A stretch of 49,625 nucleotides of DNA from an uncultured Alphaproteobacteria bacterium (GCA_902560725.1 CACEMR010000011.1:1-49625), one strand, 5' to 3'; positions 1 through 9,206 are shown, counted from the stretch's first letter. Translations and numbers: made by a program. The notes: a model not told the origin generated them from the letters alone.

Positions 1-119
1 CCAGAGAACATTCCGATTACTCTTGCTAGAACTCCAGGCTCATTATCTACCAACACTGTTAATATATGTCTTTTAGTTTCCGATATTTGATCAGGAGCAT
101 CATAAACTGACTTATTCAT
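1..119 (-). CDS. ilvN: Acetolactate synthase small (regulatory) subunit, N-terminal part, cut by window edge
   Basis: The first 119 bases read on the minus strand as the start of IlvN. After about 17 residues comes an ACT-domain opening with the stretch TVLVDNEPGVLARVIGMFSG, which is typical of the family. The small subunit activates the large subunit and confers valine feedback inhibition in branched-chain amino-acid synthesis. The ATG at 119-117 shares its A with the ilvB stop codon (TAATG), so the two are translationally coupled. Only about 39 codons lie inside the window; the rest of the ACT domain and the C-terminal domain are outside. Confidence 0.9.
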   Translation of the reverse strand, partial: MNKSVYDAPDQISETKRHILTVLVDNEPGVLARVIGMFS

Positions 120-1885
120 TAAACTAATATTTTTCCTTTTTCTGCAGATTTTTTATCCTGCTTTTGATCTTTGCTTAAAAGCATTTCATTGTGTGCTGAT
201 CCACTTTGTATCATAGGGAAACAATTTTCTTCCTTTGTTACCCATATATCTGCGATAACTGTATTTTTTGACTCAATCATTTGAGTAATAACTCCATCTA
301 ATTCATCACTTGTCTTAGCTCTAAGCCCAACAGCTTTATAACTTTCAGCTAGCTTAACAAAATCAGGTAAGCTATCTGTATAGCTTTCTGAATATCTTCC
401 ACCATGAAGTAGTTCCTGCCATTGTCTTACCATTCCCATATACTCATTGTTAAGAATAAAAATCTTTACAGGCAGTCGATATTGAATAGCGGTACTCATT
501 TCTTGGATATTCATCAGTATTGATGCATCACCAGCAATATCAACTACTAAAGCATCGGGATTGCCAACTTGTGCACCTATTGCTGCTGGAAAGCCGTAGC
601 CCATTGTTCCTAAACCGCCAGAAGTTAACCATCGATTTGGTTCTTCAAATTTATAATATTGTGCAGCCCACATTTGATGTTGACCAACTTCAGTAGTGAT
701 AAAAGTTTTTTGATTTTTAGTTAGTTCATATAGTCTTTGAACTGCGTATTGAGGTTTAATTTGTTTACTTTCATTATTATAACTTAAACAATCTATTTCT
801 TTCCATTTATTAATTTTGGCCCACCAAGTTTTCAAAGATTCATTATCGATCTTATATTTTTTATCTTTCCATAATGAAATCATATTCTCAACAACTTGTT
901 TTACATCACCTATAACTGGGACATCGACTTTAATAGTTTTATTGATATTACTAGCATCAATATCAACATGTATTTTTTTTGAATTAGGTGAAAAAGCGTC
1001 TAATCTTCCTGTTACTCTGTCATCAAATCTTGCACCAATATTTATCATTACATCACATTCATGCATGGCCATATTAGCTTCATACATTCCGTGCATACCA
1101 AGCATGCCTAATGAATTTTTATCAGAAGACGCAACTACTCCTAAACCCATTAAAGTCATTGTTACTGGGGAACCTACTAAATCAATAAATTCTCTTACTA
1201 GCTTTGATGCCTCAGGGCCTGAATTTATACATCCTCCACCAATGTAAAAAATAGGTTTTTTAGCTTTTGAAATTATCTCAACTGCCTCTTCAATTTTTTT
1301 TGATTCAAAATTTGGACTTGGCTCAAAAAGTCTATGTGATGGAATAACTATTTTATTTTTTGCAATATAATTACCTTTTGCAAACTGAACATCTTTTGGA
1401 ATATCTATTAATACTGGACCAGGTCTTCCATTTTGAGCAATAGTAAATGCTTCATGAAAAACAGAAGATAATTTATTTACATCTTTAACTAAGTAATTAT
1501 GTTTAGTACATGGTCTTGTGATTCCAGTGGTATCACACTCCTGAAATGCATCACTTCCAATTAAATGTTGAGGAACTTGACCAGTTATACAAACGATTGG
1601 AACACTATCCATCATTGCATCTGTTAACCCAGTTACAACATTTGTTGCTCCTGGACCTGAAGTAACTAAAACAACTCCAGTTTTGCCTGTTGAACGTGCA
1701 TAACCTTCGGCTGCATGTATAGCTCCACCTTCTTGTCTGACAAGAACATGTTTTATTGAATTTTGTTTAAATAATGTATCATAAATGGGAAGCACTGCAC
1801 CACCTGGATATCCAAATACAACTTCAACACCTTGCTCTTTAAGGCTCTTGAGAACAATTTCAGCACCAGTAATTTCATTATTCAT
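119..1885 (-). CDS. ilvB: Acetolactate synthase large subunit
   Basis: This thiamine-diphosphate enzyme condenses pyruvate with pyruvate or 2-oxobutyrate, the first common step of valine, leucine and isoleucine synthesis. The 588 residues match the usual family length. The N-terminal ThDP domain carries the catalytic Glu52 in VRQEGGAIHAAEGYA. A central FAD-binding domain follows, and the C-terminal ThDP/Mg motif begins GDASILMN at about residue 450 and ends FILNN. The C-terminus is a short Lys-rich tail (KDQKQDKKSAEKGKILV) beyond the core fold. The gene follows miaA after 53 bp and overlaps ilvN by one base. The assignment as catalytic subunit rather than another ThDP enzyme rests on the ilvN neighbour and the overall sequence. 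Confidence 0.96.
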   Translation of the reverse strand: MNNEITGAEIVLKSLKEQGVEVVFGYPGGAVLPIYDTLFKQNSIKHVLVRQEGGAIHAAEGYARSTGKTGVVLVTSGPGATNVVTGLTDAMMDSVPIVCITGQVPQHLIGSDAFQECDTTGITRPCTKHNYLVKDVNKLSSVFHEAFTIAQNGRPGPVLIDIPKDVQFAKGNYIAKNKIVIPSHRLFEPSPNFESKKIEEAVEIISKAKKPIFYIGGGCINSGPEASKLVREFIDLVGSPVTMTLMGLGVVASSDKNSLGMLGMHGMYEANMAMHECDVMINIGARFDDRVTGRLDAFSPNSKKIHVDIDASNINKTIKVDVPVIGDVKQVVENMISLWKDKKYKIDNESLKTWWAKINKWKEIDCLSYNNESKQIKPQYAVQRLYELTKNQKTFITTEVGQHQMWAAQYYKFEEPNRWLTSGGLGTMGYGFPAAIGAQVGNPDALVVDIAGDASILMNIQEMSTAIQYRLPVKIFILNNEYMGMVRQWQELLHGGRYSESYTDSLPDFVKLAESYKAVGLRAKTSDELDGVITQMIESKNTVIADIWVTKEENCFPMIQSGSAHNEMLLSKDQKQDKKSAEKGKILV

Positions 1886-1938
1886 ATTTTTTAGCTCATA
1901 GGCTGTGGATAAAATAAAATCAATATATTACTTTAAAA

Positions 1939-2856
1939 TTAGACTAAATTATTTGAATTTATGTCTATTTCATCAGGAAATTCATTGAATTTTTTATAAA
2001 ACTGTAAATTCGATGATTTCCACCAAGTATTTTGCCTTTTTACGTAATGTCTAGTTACAAGTTGAATATTATTAATGCATTCTTCTAGTGTAACTTTTTT
2101 TTGCAAATAAGATGATATTTCTGGAACACCATGAGCCCTCATAATTGGTAATTTAGAACTATAGTTATATTTTAATAAATTTTCTATCTCATGCACTGCA
2201 CCATTTTCTATCATTGACTCAACTCTTTTATTGACACGATTATAATTTTTAGTTCTGTCAGGTAAAAATAAAATAATTTTATAATCTATATTATCTAAAA
2301 ATTTTTTATTTTTATTATCTTTCCATAAGCTAAATTTTTTTCCAGTAAATTTATAAACTTCCCAGATACGTTTTAACCTTTGAGTGTCATTCTTAGAAAT
2401 ATTATTAACAGCGTTAATATCAATTTCTTTTATTAAGTCAAAAAAGTTATCTAAACCAATTTTATCAAATAAATTGTTTGACTCTTTTTTTATAGACTCA
2501 GGTATACTTGGAATTGAAGTGATCCCATTAATTAATGTATCTATATATAATCCTGTACCACCTACAAATATTGGAGTTACATTATTTTTAAACAATGATT
2601 CAATAATATTTTTTGCATCATTACACCATTTTTCTACATTATATCTTTCACTTCCTGAAACATAACCATAGAGATAATGTTTTATTAATTTAATATCTAT
2701 ATTAGTTGGTCTAGCAGTTATAACTTTTAATTCTCTATAAATTTGCATACTATCAGCATTAATAATTTCACCGTTAATTTCTTTAGATAATTTTATAGCT
2801 AAATCTGACTTACCAATACCAGTTGGGCCGGTTATAAAAAGAATTGAGTTATTCAA
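1939..2856 (-). CDS. miaA: tRNA dimethylallyltransferase
   Basis: MiaA transfers a dimethylallyl group to N6 of A37 in tRNAs reading UNN codons. A P-loop is visible at the N-terminus (ITGPTGIGKSDLA, residues 8-20), followed by the substrate-binding NADSMQIYRELKV and the conserved VGGTGLYIDTLING. The C-terminal end has the family signature TRHYVKRQNTWW. At 305 residues it is normal length. The start codon is TTG at 2856-2854, overlapping the degP stop (TTGA), so translation is coupled. The same order, degP then miaA then ilv genes, is familiar from other alphaproteobacteria. Confidence 0.96.
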   Translation of the reverse strand: MNNSILFITGPTGIGKSDLAIKLSKEINGEIINADSMQIYRELKVITARPTNIDIKLIKHYLYGYVSGSERYNVEKWCNDAKNIIESLFKNNVTPIFVGGTGLYIDTLINGITSIPSIPESIKKESNNLFDKIGLDNFFDLIKEIDINAVNNISKNDTQRLKRIWEVYKFTGKKFSLWKDNKNKKFLDNIDYKIILFLPDRTKNYNRVNKRVESMIENGAVHEIENLLKYNYSSKLPIMRAHGVPEISSYLQKKVTLEECINNIQLVTRHYVKRQNTWWKSSNLQFYKKFNEFPDEIDINSNNLV

Positions 2857-4211
2857 TTATTAAATTTTATTGTTATCCAGAGCTGTTCATCATTTCTAAT
2901 AATTTTAAGTAACAAAGATGACCTCCCAGACTTTTCTAACTTATTTATTATTTGTTCGAATGAATTTATATTTAATATTAATTCCCTATTAACCTCAGAA
3001 ATAATATCTCCAATTAAAAGATTTGAATTTTCTGCTTCAATTATTTTAACTTCAACTCCATCTTCATGATTAGATACAGATATACCTAATGACTGGATAT
3101 TTTTAATATCGTCTAAAATATTTTTATTATCTCTTTCAGTAAGAACTTCTCCAGGAAGTTCTCCTAAAAGCACCTCTAAATATATTTTTTTATTTTTTCT
3201 CCAAACTTCAAGATATGCTGTTGATCCTACATCAGACTCAGCAACAAGCCTTGGCAAATCAGGCATTTTGATTATTTCCTTGTCATTAAATTTTAAAATA
3301 ACATCCCCTGGCTCTAATCCAGCATCTTTAGAAGGTCCCTCTGGATTAACGTTCGAAACAAATGCTCCTTTTTGATTAGGTAAACCTAAGCTCTCAGCAA
3401 AATCTTTAGTAACTGGTTGAATTTGCACACCTAACCAGCCTCTTTTTGTTTTACCAAAATCTTTAAGTTGTTGAACAATTTTTTTTGCACTATTTGATGG
3501 TATTGCAAAACCTAAACCAATACTTCCGCCTGTTTGTGAAACAATTGCAGAGTTTATTCCTATGACTTCTCCTTTTATATTAAATAGTGGACCTCCAGAA
3601 TTGCCCCTATTTATAGAAGCATCAGTTTGTAAGAATTTAACATAAGGCCCACCTCCAATATCTCTTGAAATTGCAGACAATATTCCAGCTGTTACTGTTC
3701 CACCAAGACCTAGTGGATTTCCAATAGCAATTGTCCAATCACCAACTCTCATTGCATCTGAGTCTCCCCAGTTTACTGATCTTAGCTCTTTATTATCTGA
3801 ATTTATTTTTAATACAGCTATGTCCGCTTTAGGATCTCTGCCTAAAAGTTCTGCTGAAAACTCTGTTTCATCATAGAGTATAACAGTTATTTCATCGGCA
3901 CCTTCAATTACATGATTGTTTGTAACAATTATTCCATCATCACTTATTATAAATCCTGAACCTAGACCGGTCATTGGACGTTGAGATCTATTTTGATCTC
4001 TATCAAAATAATCTTTAAAAAATTCATCGAAAGGTGAACCTTCAGGAAATTGAGGTATTTCATTAGTTGAATTATTCTCAATAATAGTAGTTGATGCTAT
4101 ACTGACTACAGAGGGAGATAACTCTTCTACAAGATCAGCAAAACTATCGGGAACTGCATATGTATATTTACATAAAATTGTTAGTATAGATATAAATAAT
4201 AATTTTTTCAT
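2853..4211 (-). CDS. degP: Periplasmic serine protease/chaperone of the DegP/HtrA (Do) family
   Basis: DegP refolds or degrades misfolded envelope proteins. I chose the ATG at 4211, giving 452 residues and a clean signal peptide (MKKLLFISILTILCKYTYA); the longer frame to 4253 would add 14 residues in front of it. With this start the catalytic triad is His100 (NNHVIEG), Asp130 (KADIAVLKI) and Ser205 (RGNSGGPL). Two PDZ domains follow: the first begins GWLGVQIQPVT and the second is a shorter, more divergent one ending the protein. The gene sits 5 bp after the DUF2065 gene and downstream of hflK-hflC, whose products also serve membrane protein quality control. Confidence 0.95.
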   Translation of the reverse strand: MKKLLFISILTILCKYTYAVPDSFADLVEELSPSVVSIASTTIIENNSTNEIPQFPEGSPFDEFFKDYFDRDQNRSQRPMTGLGSGFIISDDGIIVTNNHVIEGADEITVILYDETEFSAELLGRDPKADIAVLKINSDNKELRSVNWGDSDAMRVGDWTIAIGNPLGLGGTVTAGILSAISRDIGGGPYVKFLQTDASINRGNSGGPLFNIKGEVIGINSAIVSQTGGSIGLGFAIPSNSAKKIVQQLKDFGKTKRGWLGVQIQPVTKDFAESLGLPNQKGAFVSNVNPEGPSKDAGLEPGDVILKFNDKEIIKMPDLPRLVAESDVGSTAYLEVWRKNKKIYLEVLLGELPGEVLTERDNKNILDDIKNIQSLGISVSNHEDGVEVKIIEAENSNLLIGDIISEVNRELILNINSFEQIINKLEKSGRSSLLLKIIRNDEQLWITIKFNN

Positions 4212-4216
4212 TTTTA

Positions 4217-4414
4217 TTATAAATAAGGCCTTATAATGAAATAAATAAGGCAAAAACCAATAAAAACTATAGCTATAGATATATTTTTAATTTTTTTTGG
4301 ATTTATATTTTGAAGAATATTTATTAATAAATTTATTCTATTTGCTAAAAAAAAATATAATGACCCTTCAATTATCAGCACTAATCCAATGCTAATAATA
4401 AATAAATCAAGCAT
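4217..4414 (-). CDS. DUF2065 small membrane protein
   Basis: A 65-residue protein with two hydrophobic segments (about residues 3-24 and 44-62) separated by a basic loop containing NPKKIKN. The conserved feature is an EG-SLYFF motif near the end of the first segment. Its length, two-helix shape and position between hflC and a Do-type protease match the DUF2065 (YjeT-like) family. The function of this family is unknown to me; conservation of position suggests a link with the HflKC complex or DegP. The ATG shares one base with the hflC stop (TAATG). Confidence 0.8.
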   Translation of the reverse strand: MLDLFIISIGLVLIIEGSLYFFLANRINLLINILQNINPKKIKNISIAIVFIGFCLIYFIIRPYL

Positions 4415-5289
4415 TAATTTTGAATATCAATTTCTCCAAAGAATTTTTCACAGACTTCTCCTGGAGCAATTACCATAGACATCTCGGTGTCGCCAAAGGT
4501 ATCTTTACAGGCCTGCATAGTTCTTAAAAAATCAAAAAACTCTTCATCTAAACTGTAAGCATCACCAAGAATTTTATTTTTTTGCGCATCACCTTCACCT
4601 CTTAGAATTGATGAAGTTCTTTCTGCTTCAGCTATAATTACAGTCTGCTGTCTGTCAGCAGAAGCTACAATTTCTTTAGAGAGCTCTTCACCCTCAGCTC
4701 TTAAAAGATTTGCCTCTTTTTCTCTTTCAGATCTCATACGTTGATAAACATTATTTGAAACTTGTTCAGTCAAATCTGTTCTACCAATTCTTATATCCAG
4801 TATTTTTACTCCAAATGACTGTTCATTGACTTTTATTTGTTTTTCAATCTCATTCATTATTTTAATTCTTTCATCACTCAAAAGAGAAGTAAGGGAATAC
4901 TGAGCAATTACACCTCTAACTGCAGCATTAATAATTCTTCCAAATCTGTCTGAGAAGGTAGTTTCATTTCTAACAGTTTGATAAAACTTAAGAGGATCTA
5001 CAATGTTATATCTTGCAAAAGAGTCAACTATTATCCTTTTTTGATCAGAAAGAATCATTTCCTCTGGTTGAGGATCAAGATTGAGTAGTCTTGAGTCTAA
5101 AAAAACCGCATCTTGTATAAATGGAATTTTGAATTGTAATCCAGGTTTGGTAACAACTTTTCTTGGATCACCAAATTGTAATACTAACGCTTGCTTTGTT
5201 TCATTTACGATAAAAAACGCTCCAGTGAAGGTAAGAAAACCAATAAATAATAATAAAATAATAAGTAAATTTCTTATATTAAAATTCAT
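4414..5289 (-). CDS. hflC: HflC, SPFH-domain regulator of FtsH protease
   Basis: HflC pairs with HflK in a large inner-membrane complex that encloses and modulates the FtsH protease. The 291-residue protein has one N-terminal transmembrane segment (about 8-28), then a periplasmic SPFH/Band 7 domain starting FIVNETKQALVLQFGDPRKV. A helical stretch rich in Glu, Arg and Ala (RMRSEREKEANLLRAEGEE) follows. It lies 2 bp after hflK and overlaps the DUF2065 gene by one base. HflC rather than HflK is indicated by the short N-terminus and the order. Confidence 0.95.
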   Translation of the reverse strand: MNFNIRNLLIILLLFIGFLTFTGAFFIVNETKQALVLQFGDPRKVVTKPGLQFKIPFIQDAVFLDSRLLNLDPQPEEMILSDQKRIIVDSFARYNIVDPLKFYQTVRNETTFSDRFGRIINAAVRGVIAQYSLTSLLSDERIKIMNEIEKQIKVNEQSFGVKILDIRIGRTDLTEQVSNNVYQRMRSEREKEANLLRAEGEELSKEIVASADRQQTVIIAEAERTSSILRGEGDAQKNKILGDAYSLDEEFFDFLRTMQACKDTFGDTEMSMVIAPGEVCEKFFGEIDIQN

Positions 5290-5291
5290 AA

Positions 5292-6395
5292 CTAATTAGT
5301 CCCACTTTTTTTTAGCTCATTAAGAGGTAGATAAGGTACCACGCCCTGTCCATTTCCAGTATCATCTAAAATAATTTTATTCTTACCTTCTAAAACCTCT
5401 CTTAAGGTTTCAAGATAAATTCGTCTTTTAGTAACTTCTTTTGCACCTTTGTAACTATTATAAACATCAATAAAATTTTGAGCAACTCCTTCTGCTTGTT
5501 TTACAACCTGTTCTTTATATGCAGTTGCACCTTCTACAAGCTTAGCTGCTTCACCTCTAGCATTAGGAACAATTCTATTTAAATAGGTGTTTGCCTCATT
5601 AACAAGTCTTTCTTTATCTTGTCTTGCTCTTTGTACTTCATCAAAAGCATCTATAACCTGATCTGGAGGATCGACACTTTGAAGTTGAACAGATTGAACA
5701 AGAACACCACTTTCATAAGAGTCTAAAACAAGTTGTAATTCATTTCTTACCACTTGTTCTACTTCTTGACGTCCTTCAGTTAATAAAAACTGAAGATCTC
5801 TTTGACCAACAACTTCACGCACAACACTTTCTGACATATCTTTTACAGTTAATTCTGGATTTCTTAGTTTAAATAAAAAATTACCCGCATCTTTAATTTT
5901 AAATAAAACAGTAAAAGCAACATCAGCAATATTCTGATCTCCAGTTAACATCAAACTTTCTTCAATTACTTTTCTTTCAGCAGTAGAATTTGAACCGAAG
6001 CCAAGATCGCTTGCACTTCTAAAACCTACATTAATTTTTCTAATTACTTCAACTTTTGGAGTAATTGTTTGTCCAATGGGAGTCGGAAAAAAATAATGAA
6101 GACCTGGTTCAGTAGTTTGACCATTCCATCTACCAAATAAAAGTTCAACTCCTTGCTCGTCTGGTTCTACTCTATAAAATCCAGTTGCAAGCCATACTAA
6201 AATAGCAATTATTATGAAAAATGAAAAATTTCTTCTACCGCCAAATTTAAATCTCCCAAATCTATCTCTAGCTTTTTTTATTGAGTCTTCAAAATCTTTT
6301 CTATTAGATCCTCCACCGTCACCTGTTCCCCAAGGATTGTTGTTTCCCCCAGAACCCCATGGATTGTTGTCATTATTATTTTTGTTCCAGTTCAT
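5292..6395 (-). CDS. hflK: HflK, SPFH-domain partner of HflC
   Basis: HflK forms the HflKC complex with HflC around FtsH. The 367-residue protein begins with a Gly/Asn-rich cytoplasmic tail containing repeated NNNPWG units, which is characteristic of HflK. A transmembrane helix lies at about 53-71, and a Band 7 domain starts YRVEPDEQGVELLFGRW. A long coiled segment (DEVQRARQDKERLVNEANTYLN) precedes the C-terminus. This is the first gene of the minus-strand run through ilvN, with 87 bp separating it from the divergent mrp gene, so a promoter is expected there. Confidence 0.95.
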   Translation of the reverse strand: MNWNKNNNDNNPWGSGGNNNPWGTGDGGGSNRKDFEDSIKKARDRFGRFKFGGRRNFSFFIIIAILVWLATGFYRVEPDEQGVELLFGRWNGQTTEPGLHYFFPTPIGQTITPKVEVIRKINVGFRSASDLGFGSNSTAERKVIEESLMLTGDQNIADVAFTVLFKIKDAGNFLFKLRNPELTVKDMSESVVREVVGQRDLQFLLTEGRQEVEQVVRNELQLVLDSYESGVLVQSVQLQSVDPPDQVIDAFDEVQRARQDKERLVNEANTYLNRIVPNARGEAAKLVEGATAYKEQVVKQAEGVAQNFIDVYNSYKGAKEVTKRRIYLETLREVLEGKNKIILDDTGNGQGVVPYLPLNELKKSGTN

Positions 6396-6482
6396 ATATT
6401 AATTGCTAAAATTGGTTCTATCTACTAACATTAAATAAATTAATTAATAACTAATATTTGGGTAAATCTATAAAAATCAAGT

Positions 6483-7517
6483 ATGTCAGACGAAATTTTA
6501 TCTTCAATTTACACTTTTTCAAAGAAATTTGCCGATCCGAATACGAATTTAAGCTTTGAGGAAAAAAATAATAATATTTCAGCCGTTGTTAGGAATGGTA
6601 ATGTTAATATTTCTCTAAATATAGTGGGAACGGATACTGAAAAATATACAGATATTTCAAGATTATTAAAAAAAAATGTTGAACAAATACCTGGGGTATT
6701 GTCAGTTAATGTCTTACTCACATCTGAAAACAATAAAGATCAAAATACCAATAGATTTAAAATCGACTCTAAAAATATTATAGCTATCGCAAGCGGTAAA
6801 GGTGGTGTTGGTAAATCTACATTTGCTGTAAATTTAGCAGTAGCTCTAAAAACAATTGGTAAAGAGGTAGGATTGTTAGATGCAGATATTTATGGACCTA
6901 GTATTCCAAGAATGATGGGTATTTCAGGAAGGCCGCAAGGAAATGAAAACAAAAAACTTATACCTCTTGAGAGTTATGGTATCAAATGTATGTCAATTGG
7001 ATTTTTAGTGAATGTAGACACTCCAACAATATGGAGAGGGCCAATGGTTATGAAAGCTCTTGAACAAATGTTTAATGGTGTTGAATGGGGTAGTTTAGAT
7101 TATCTTATAATAGATTTACCTCCCGGAACTGGTGATGCACAGTTATCTCTAGCTCAAAATTCAAAAATTTCTGGTTCAATAATCGTATCTACACCTCAAG
7201 ATGTAGCTCTAATAGATGCAAGAAAAGGTATTAATATGTTTAAAAGAGTTGATGTAGATGTTTTGGGTTTAGTTGAAAACATGAGTTACTTTATTTGTGA
7301 AAATTGTAATGAGAAACATTATATATTTTCGAAAGATGGTGGAAAAAATGAAGCTGATAAATTTCAAATTCCTTTCCTTGGAAGCATTCCAATTAATAAG
7401 CAACTCAGAATTCAATCAGATAATGGAAAACCAAGTTGTATTGATGATCCAGAAAGTGAAATATCTAATATATATCTATCGATTGCAAAAAACCTTACTG
7501 CAAGTCTTGAAAACTAA
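6483..7517 (+). CDS. mrp: Mrp/ApbC-family P-loop ATPase, iron-sulfur cluster carrier
   Basis: Mrp/ApbC proteins bind and transfer Fe-S clusters in an ATP-dependent way. The 344-residue protein has an N-terminal MIP18/DUF59-like region (to about residue 85), then the deviant Walker A motif GKGGVGKST at 105-113 and the Mrp signature IDLPPGTGDAQ at about 210-220. The cluster-binding Cys272-x-x-Cys275 pair lies in YFICENCNEK. No clear ribosome-binding site precedes the ATG. The 3' end overlaps the convergent thyA gene by 4 bp. Its place between hflK and thyA is not an order I associate with these neighbours elsewhere. Confidence 0.95.
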   Translation: MSDEILSSIYTFSKKFADPNTNLSFEEKNNNISAVVRNGNVNISLNIVGTDTEKYTDISRLLKKNVEQIPGVLSVNVLLTSENNKDQNTNRFKIDSKNIIAIASGKGGVGKSTFAVNLAVALKTIGKEVGLLDADIYGPSIPRMMGISGRPQGNENKKLIPLESYGIKCMSIGFLVNVDTPTIWRGPMVMKALEQMFNGVEWGSLDYLIIDLPPGTGDAQLSLAQNSKISGSIIVSTPQDVALIDARKGINMFKRVDVDVLGLVENMSYFICENCNEKHYIFSKDGGKNEADKFQIPFLGSIPINKQLRIQSDNGKPSCIDDPESEISNIYLSIAKNLTASLEN

Positions 7518-8344
7518 ACATTCATTAATGCTTCTATTTTTGGATGATATTCATAATTAATTAAACTAAAATCACTAACTTTATATTTAAAGAAATTTTT
7601 AGTTTTAAATTCTAATGAAGCTAAGTTTTTTGGCTTTCTTGTTAATTGAGTATTAACTTGATCAAAATGTTCTTCATAAATATGAAAATCACCTAAAGAA
7701 TGAATAAATTTTCCAACTTCTAAACCACACTCTCTTGCAAGCATATGTGTAAAAAGACTATAGCTAGCTATATTAAAAGGAACTCCTAAAAACATATCAC
7801 AAGATCTTTGATATAACTGACAACTTAATTTATTTTTAGAAATAAAGAATTGTGAAAAAGCATGACATGCTGGTAGGGACATATTTTTTATCTCTGGAGG
7901 ATTCCATGATGAAATAATATGTCTTCGTCCGTTTGGGTCATTCTTTAGTCCATTTATTAAATTTGATAACTGATCTTCTCCATTAAAATTTCTCCATTGA
8001 ACACCGTATATTTTACCAACATCGCCCTCAAATTTTGCTTTTGGTTTCCAGTAATTTGCTTCAGCATTCTGAGTCCATATTGTTTTTTTATTTGTAAGAT
8101 TTTCTCTAACGTCATCATATAAAATTTCTGCTAATCTTCTCTCATCATTAGAACCTTCAATAAACCACAACAATTCTGATACAACTGATTTCCATGCTAA
8201 TTTTTTTGTTGTTATAGCAGGGAAGCCTTCAGATAAATCATAATGCATTTGATATCCAAAACTTTTTCTAACTTTACCTGCTCTGCTATCAACATCAGTT
8301 CCATTTTCAAAACAGTATCTTAATGCTTCTAAATATTGTTTCAT
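7514..8344 (-). CDS. thyA: Thymidylate synthase (folate-dependent, ThyA type)
   Basis: ThyA methylates dUMP to dTMP using methylene-tetrahydrofolate. I chose the ATG at 8344 (276 residues, MKQYLEALRY) because it matches the usual ThyA N-terminus and overlaps the folA stop as ATGA; the longer frame to 8353 would need a TTG start. The catalytic Cys160 is in SLPACHAFSQF. The nucleotide-binding DPNGRRHIISSWNP at 136-149 and the YQRSCDMFLGVPFNIASY block are intact. It is coupled to folA, which recycles the dihydrofolate it produces. Confidence 0.96.
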   Translation of the reverse strand: MKQYLEALRYCFENGTDVDSRAGKVRKSFGYQMHYDLSEGFPAITTKKLAWKSVVSELLWFIEGSNDERRLAEILYDDVRENLTNKKTIWTQNAEANYWKPKAKFEGDVGKIYGVQWRNFNGEDQLSNLINGLKNDPNGRRHIISSWNPPEIKNMSLPACHAFSQFFISKNKLSCQLYQRSCDMFLGVPFNIASYSLFTHMLARECGLEVGKFIHSLGDFHIYEEHFDQVNTQLTRKPKNLASLEFKTKNFFKYKVSDFSLINYEYHPKIEALMNV

Positions 8345-8829
8345 TTTTTCCAAATCTCAAAATGACAAGAGTGGTCTCCATTAATTTTTTTTATCATTTT
8401 CATTTTATTTTCTATCATAGAAATATCTAAAAATTTTTCACAATTATAATTACCGTAGATTCTTGTAAGATAAAATTCTTCAATTGAGTCGATTAGCATA
8501 TTTATTATTTCAGATCCGCCTATTACAAACAAATCCTTATCGAAATAATTTTTTTTAATATTCTTGATTTGTTGTTTTATATCTCCTGAGATGCATAAAT
8601 CGGCTCCAGGAAATAAAGATGGGTCTTGAGAACTAACCACAATATTTGTTCTTGATTTTAAAGGAGTAGGCATAAATGGATCTTCCCATGTTTTTCTTCC
8701 CATAATGACTATGTTATTTATGGTATTATCTTTAAACCACTTTAAATCTATTGAATTCTTTGGCCATGGCATACTTTTTCCTTTGCTAATTCCTCCTTTT
8801 TCATCAACTGCCATTATTCCTTTAATCAT
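8341..8829 (-). CDS. folA: Dihydrofolate reductase
   Basis: DHFR reduces dihydrofolate to tetrahydrofolate with NADPH. The 162 residues have the standard features: GIMAVDEKGGISKGKSMPW at the N-terminus (Met20-loop region and PW), DLKWFKDNT carrying the substrate-binding Asp, the NADPH-binding VIMGRKTWE, and the FVIGGSEI glycine pair near 100. It lies immediately upstream of thyA with a 4-bp ATGA overlap. The region upstream (8830-8925) must hold its promoter and the divergent tmRNA promoter. Confidence 0.95.
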   Translation of the reverse strand: MIKGIMAVDEKGGISKGKSMPWPKNSIDLKWFKDNTINNIVIMGRKTWEDPFMPTPLKSRTNIVVSSQDPSLFPGADLCISGDIKQQIKNIKKNYFDKDLFVIGGSEIINMLIDSIEEFYLTRIYGNYNCEKFLDISMIENKMKMIKKINGDHSCHFEIWKK

Positions 8830-8902
8830 GATGCTATATGTATTGAATTTATTTAATTTGTAATGATTTTTTTTAATTAAATAAGAGTCTTTAAGACAAA
8901 AC

Positions 8903-8931
8903 TTTTAAGTAGTTAAGGTTTAGGGTATAAT
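8903..8931 (+). promoter_or_regulatory. Candidate sigma-70 promoter of the tmRNA gene
   Basis: A perfect -10 hexamer TATAAT lies at 8926-8931. With a 17-bp spacer the -35 would be TTTTAA (8903-8908), a weak match. The predicted start is near 8938, at the beginning of a small hairpin in front of the acceptor piece. A strong -10 with a poor -35 fits a stable-RNA promoter, but no start site has been mapped. Confidence 0.55.
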
Positions 8932-8937
8932 TAGAGC

Positions 8938-9187
8938 GTTGATTTATCAACTACGATAATAAATGCTTTGTGAAATAAGTTATTCGGACCCGGGGGCGGT
9001 ACCCGGCGTCTCCACCATAAAATATGGGGACGAAATAGGATTGACGGTAATTGAAAGACAAAGACTTTATCCGGTATTGTACCACCGTTATCGGGCTATT
9101 TTATAAACGCTAACGATAATAGATTAGCACTTGCTGCCTAGATTCTAGGTAAGCGCGGTCCGGGGCACCGAGCAACAGAACGCCCCA
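8938..9187 (+). ncRNA. ssrA: tmRNA (ssrA), circularly permuted two-piece form, tag ANDNRLALAA
   Basis: tmRNA rescues stalled ribosomes and tags the unfinished peptide for proteolysis. The acceptor piece comes first: the T-stem CCGGG/CCCGG encloses the loop GGCGGTA, followed by GTCTCCACCA with CCA at 9015-9017. An 8-nt spacer (9018-9025) precedes the coding piece, which starts GGGGAC at 9026. GGGGAC pairs with GTCTCC with G-U at the third pair, the alanyl-tRNA synthetase identity element. The tag frame is 9109-9141: GCT resume codon, then A-N-D-N-R-L-A-L-A-A and TAG. The stop lies in the hairpin CCTAG-ATT-CTAGG (9137-9149). A pseudoknot follows: CGGT 9156-9159 with ACCG 9167-9170, and GGGGC 9162-9166 with GCCCC 9182-9186. 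The exact 5' end is not visible. Confidence 0.95.
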
Positions 9188-9206
9188 TATTAATGAGGTA
9201 AAAAAA

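Noticed and set aside
4212-4253. Upstream start for degP adding 14 residues before MKKLLF
   Set aside because: It would bury the signal peptide and overlap the DUF2065 gene; the ATG at 4211 is better placed.
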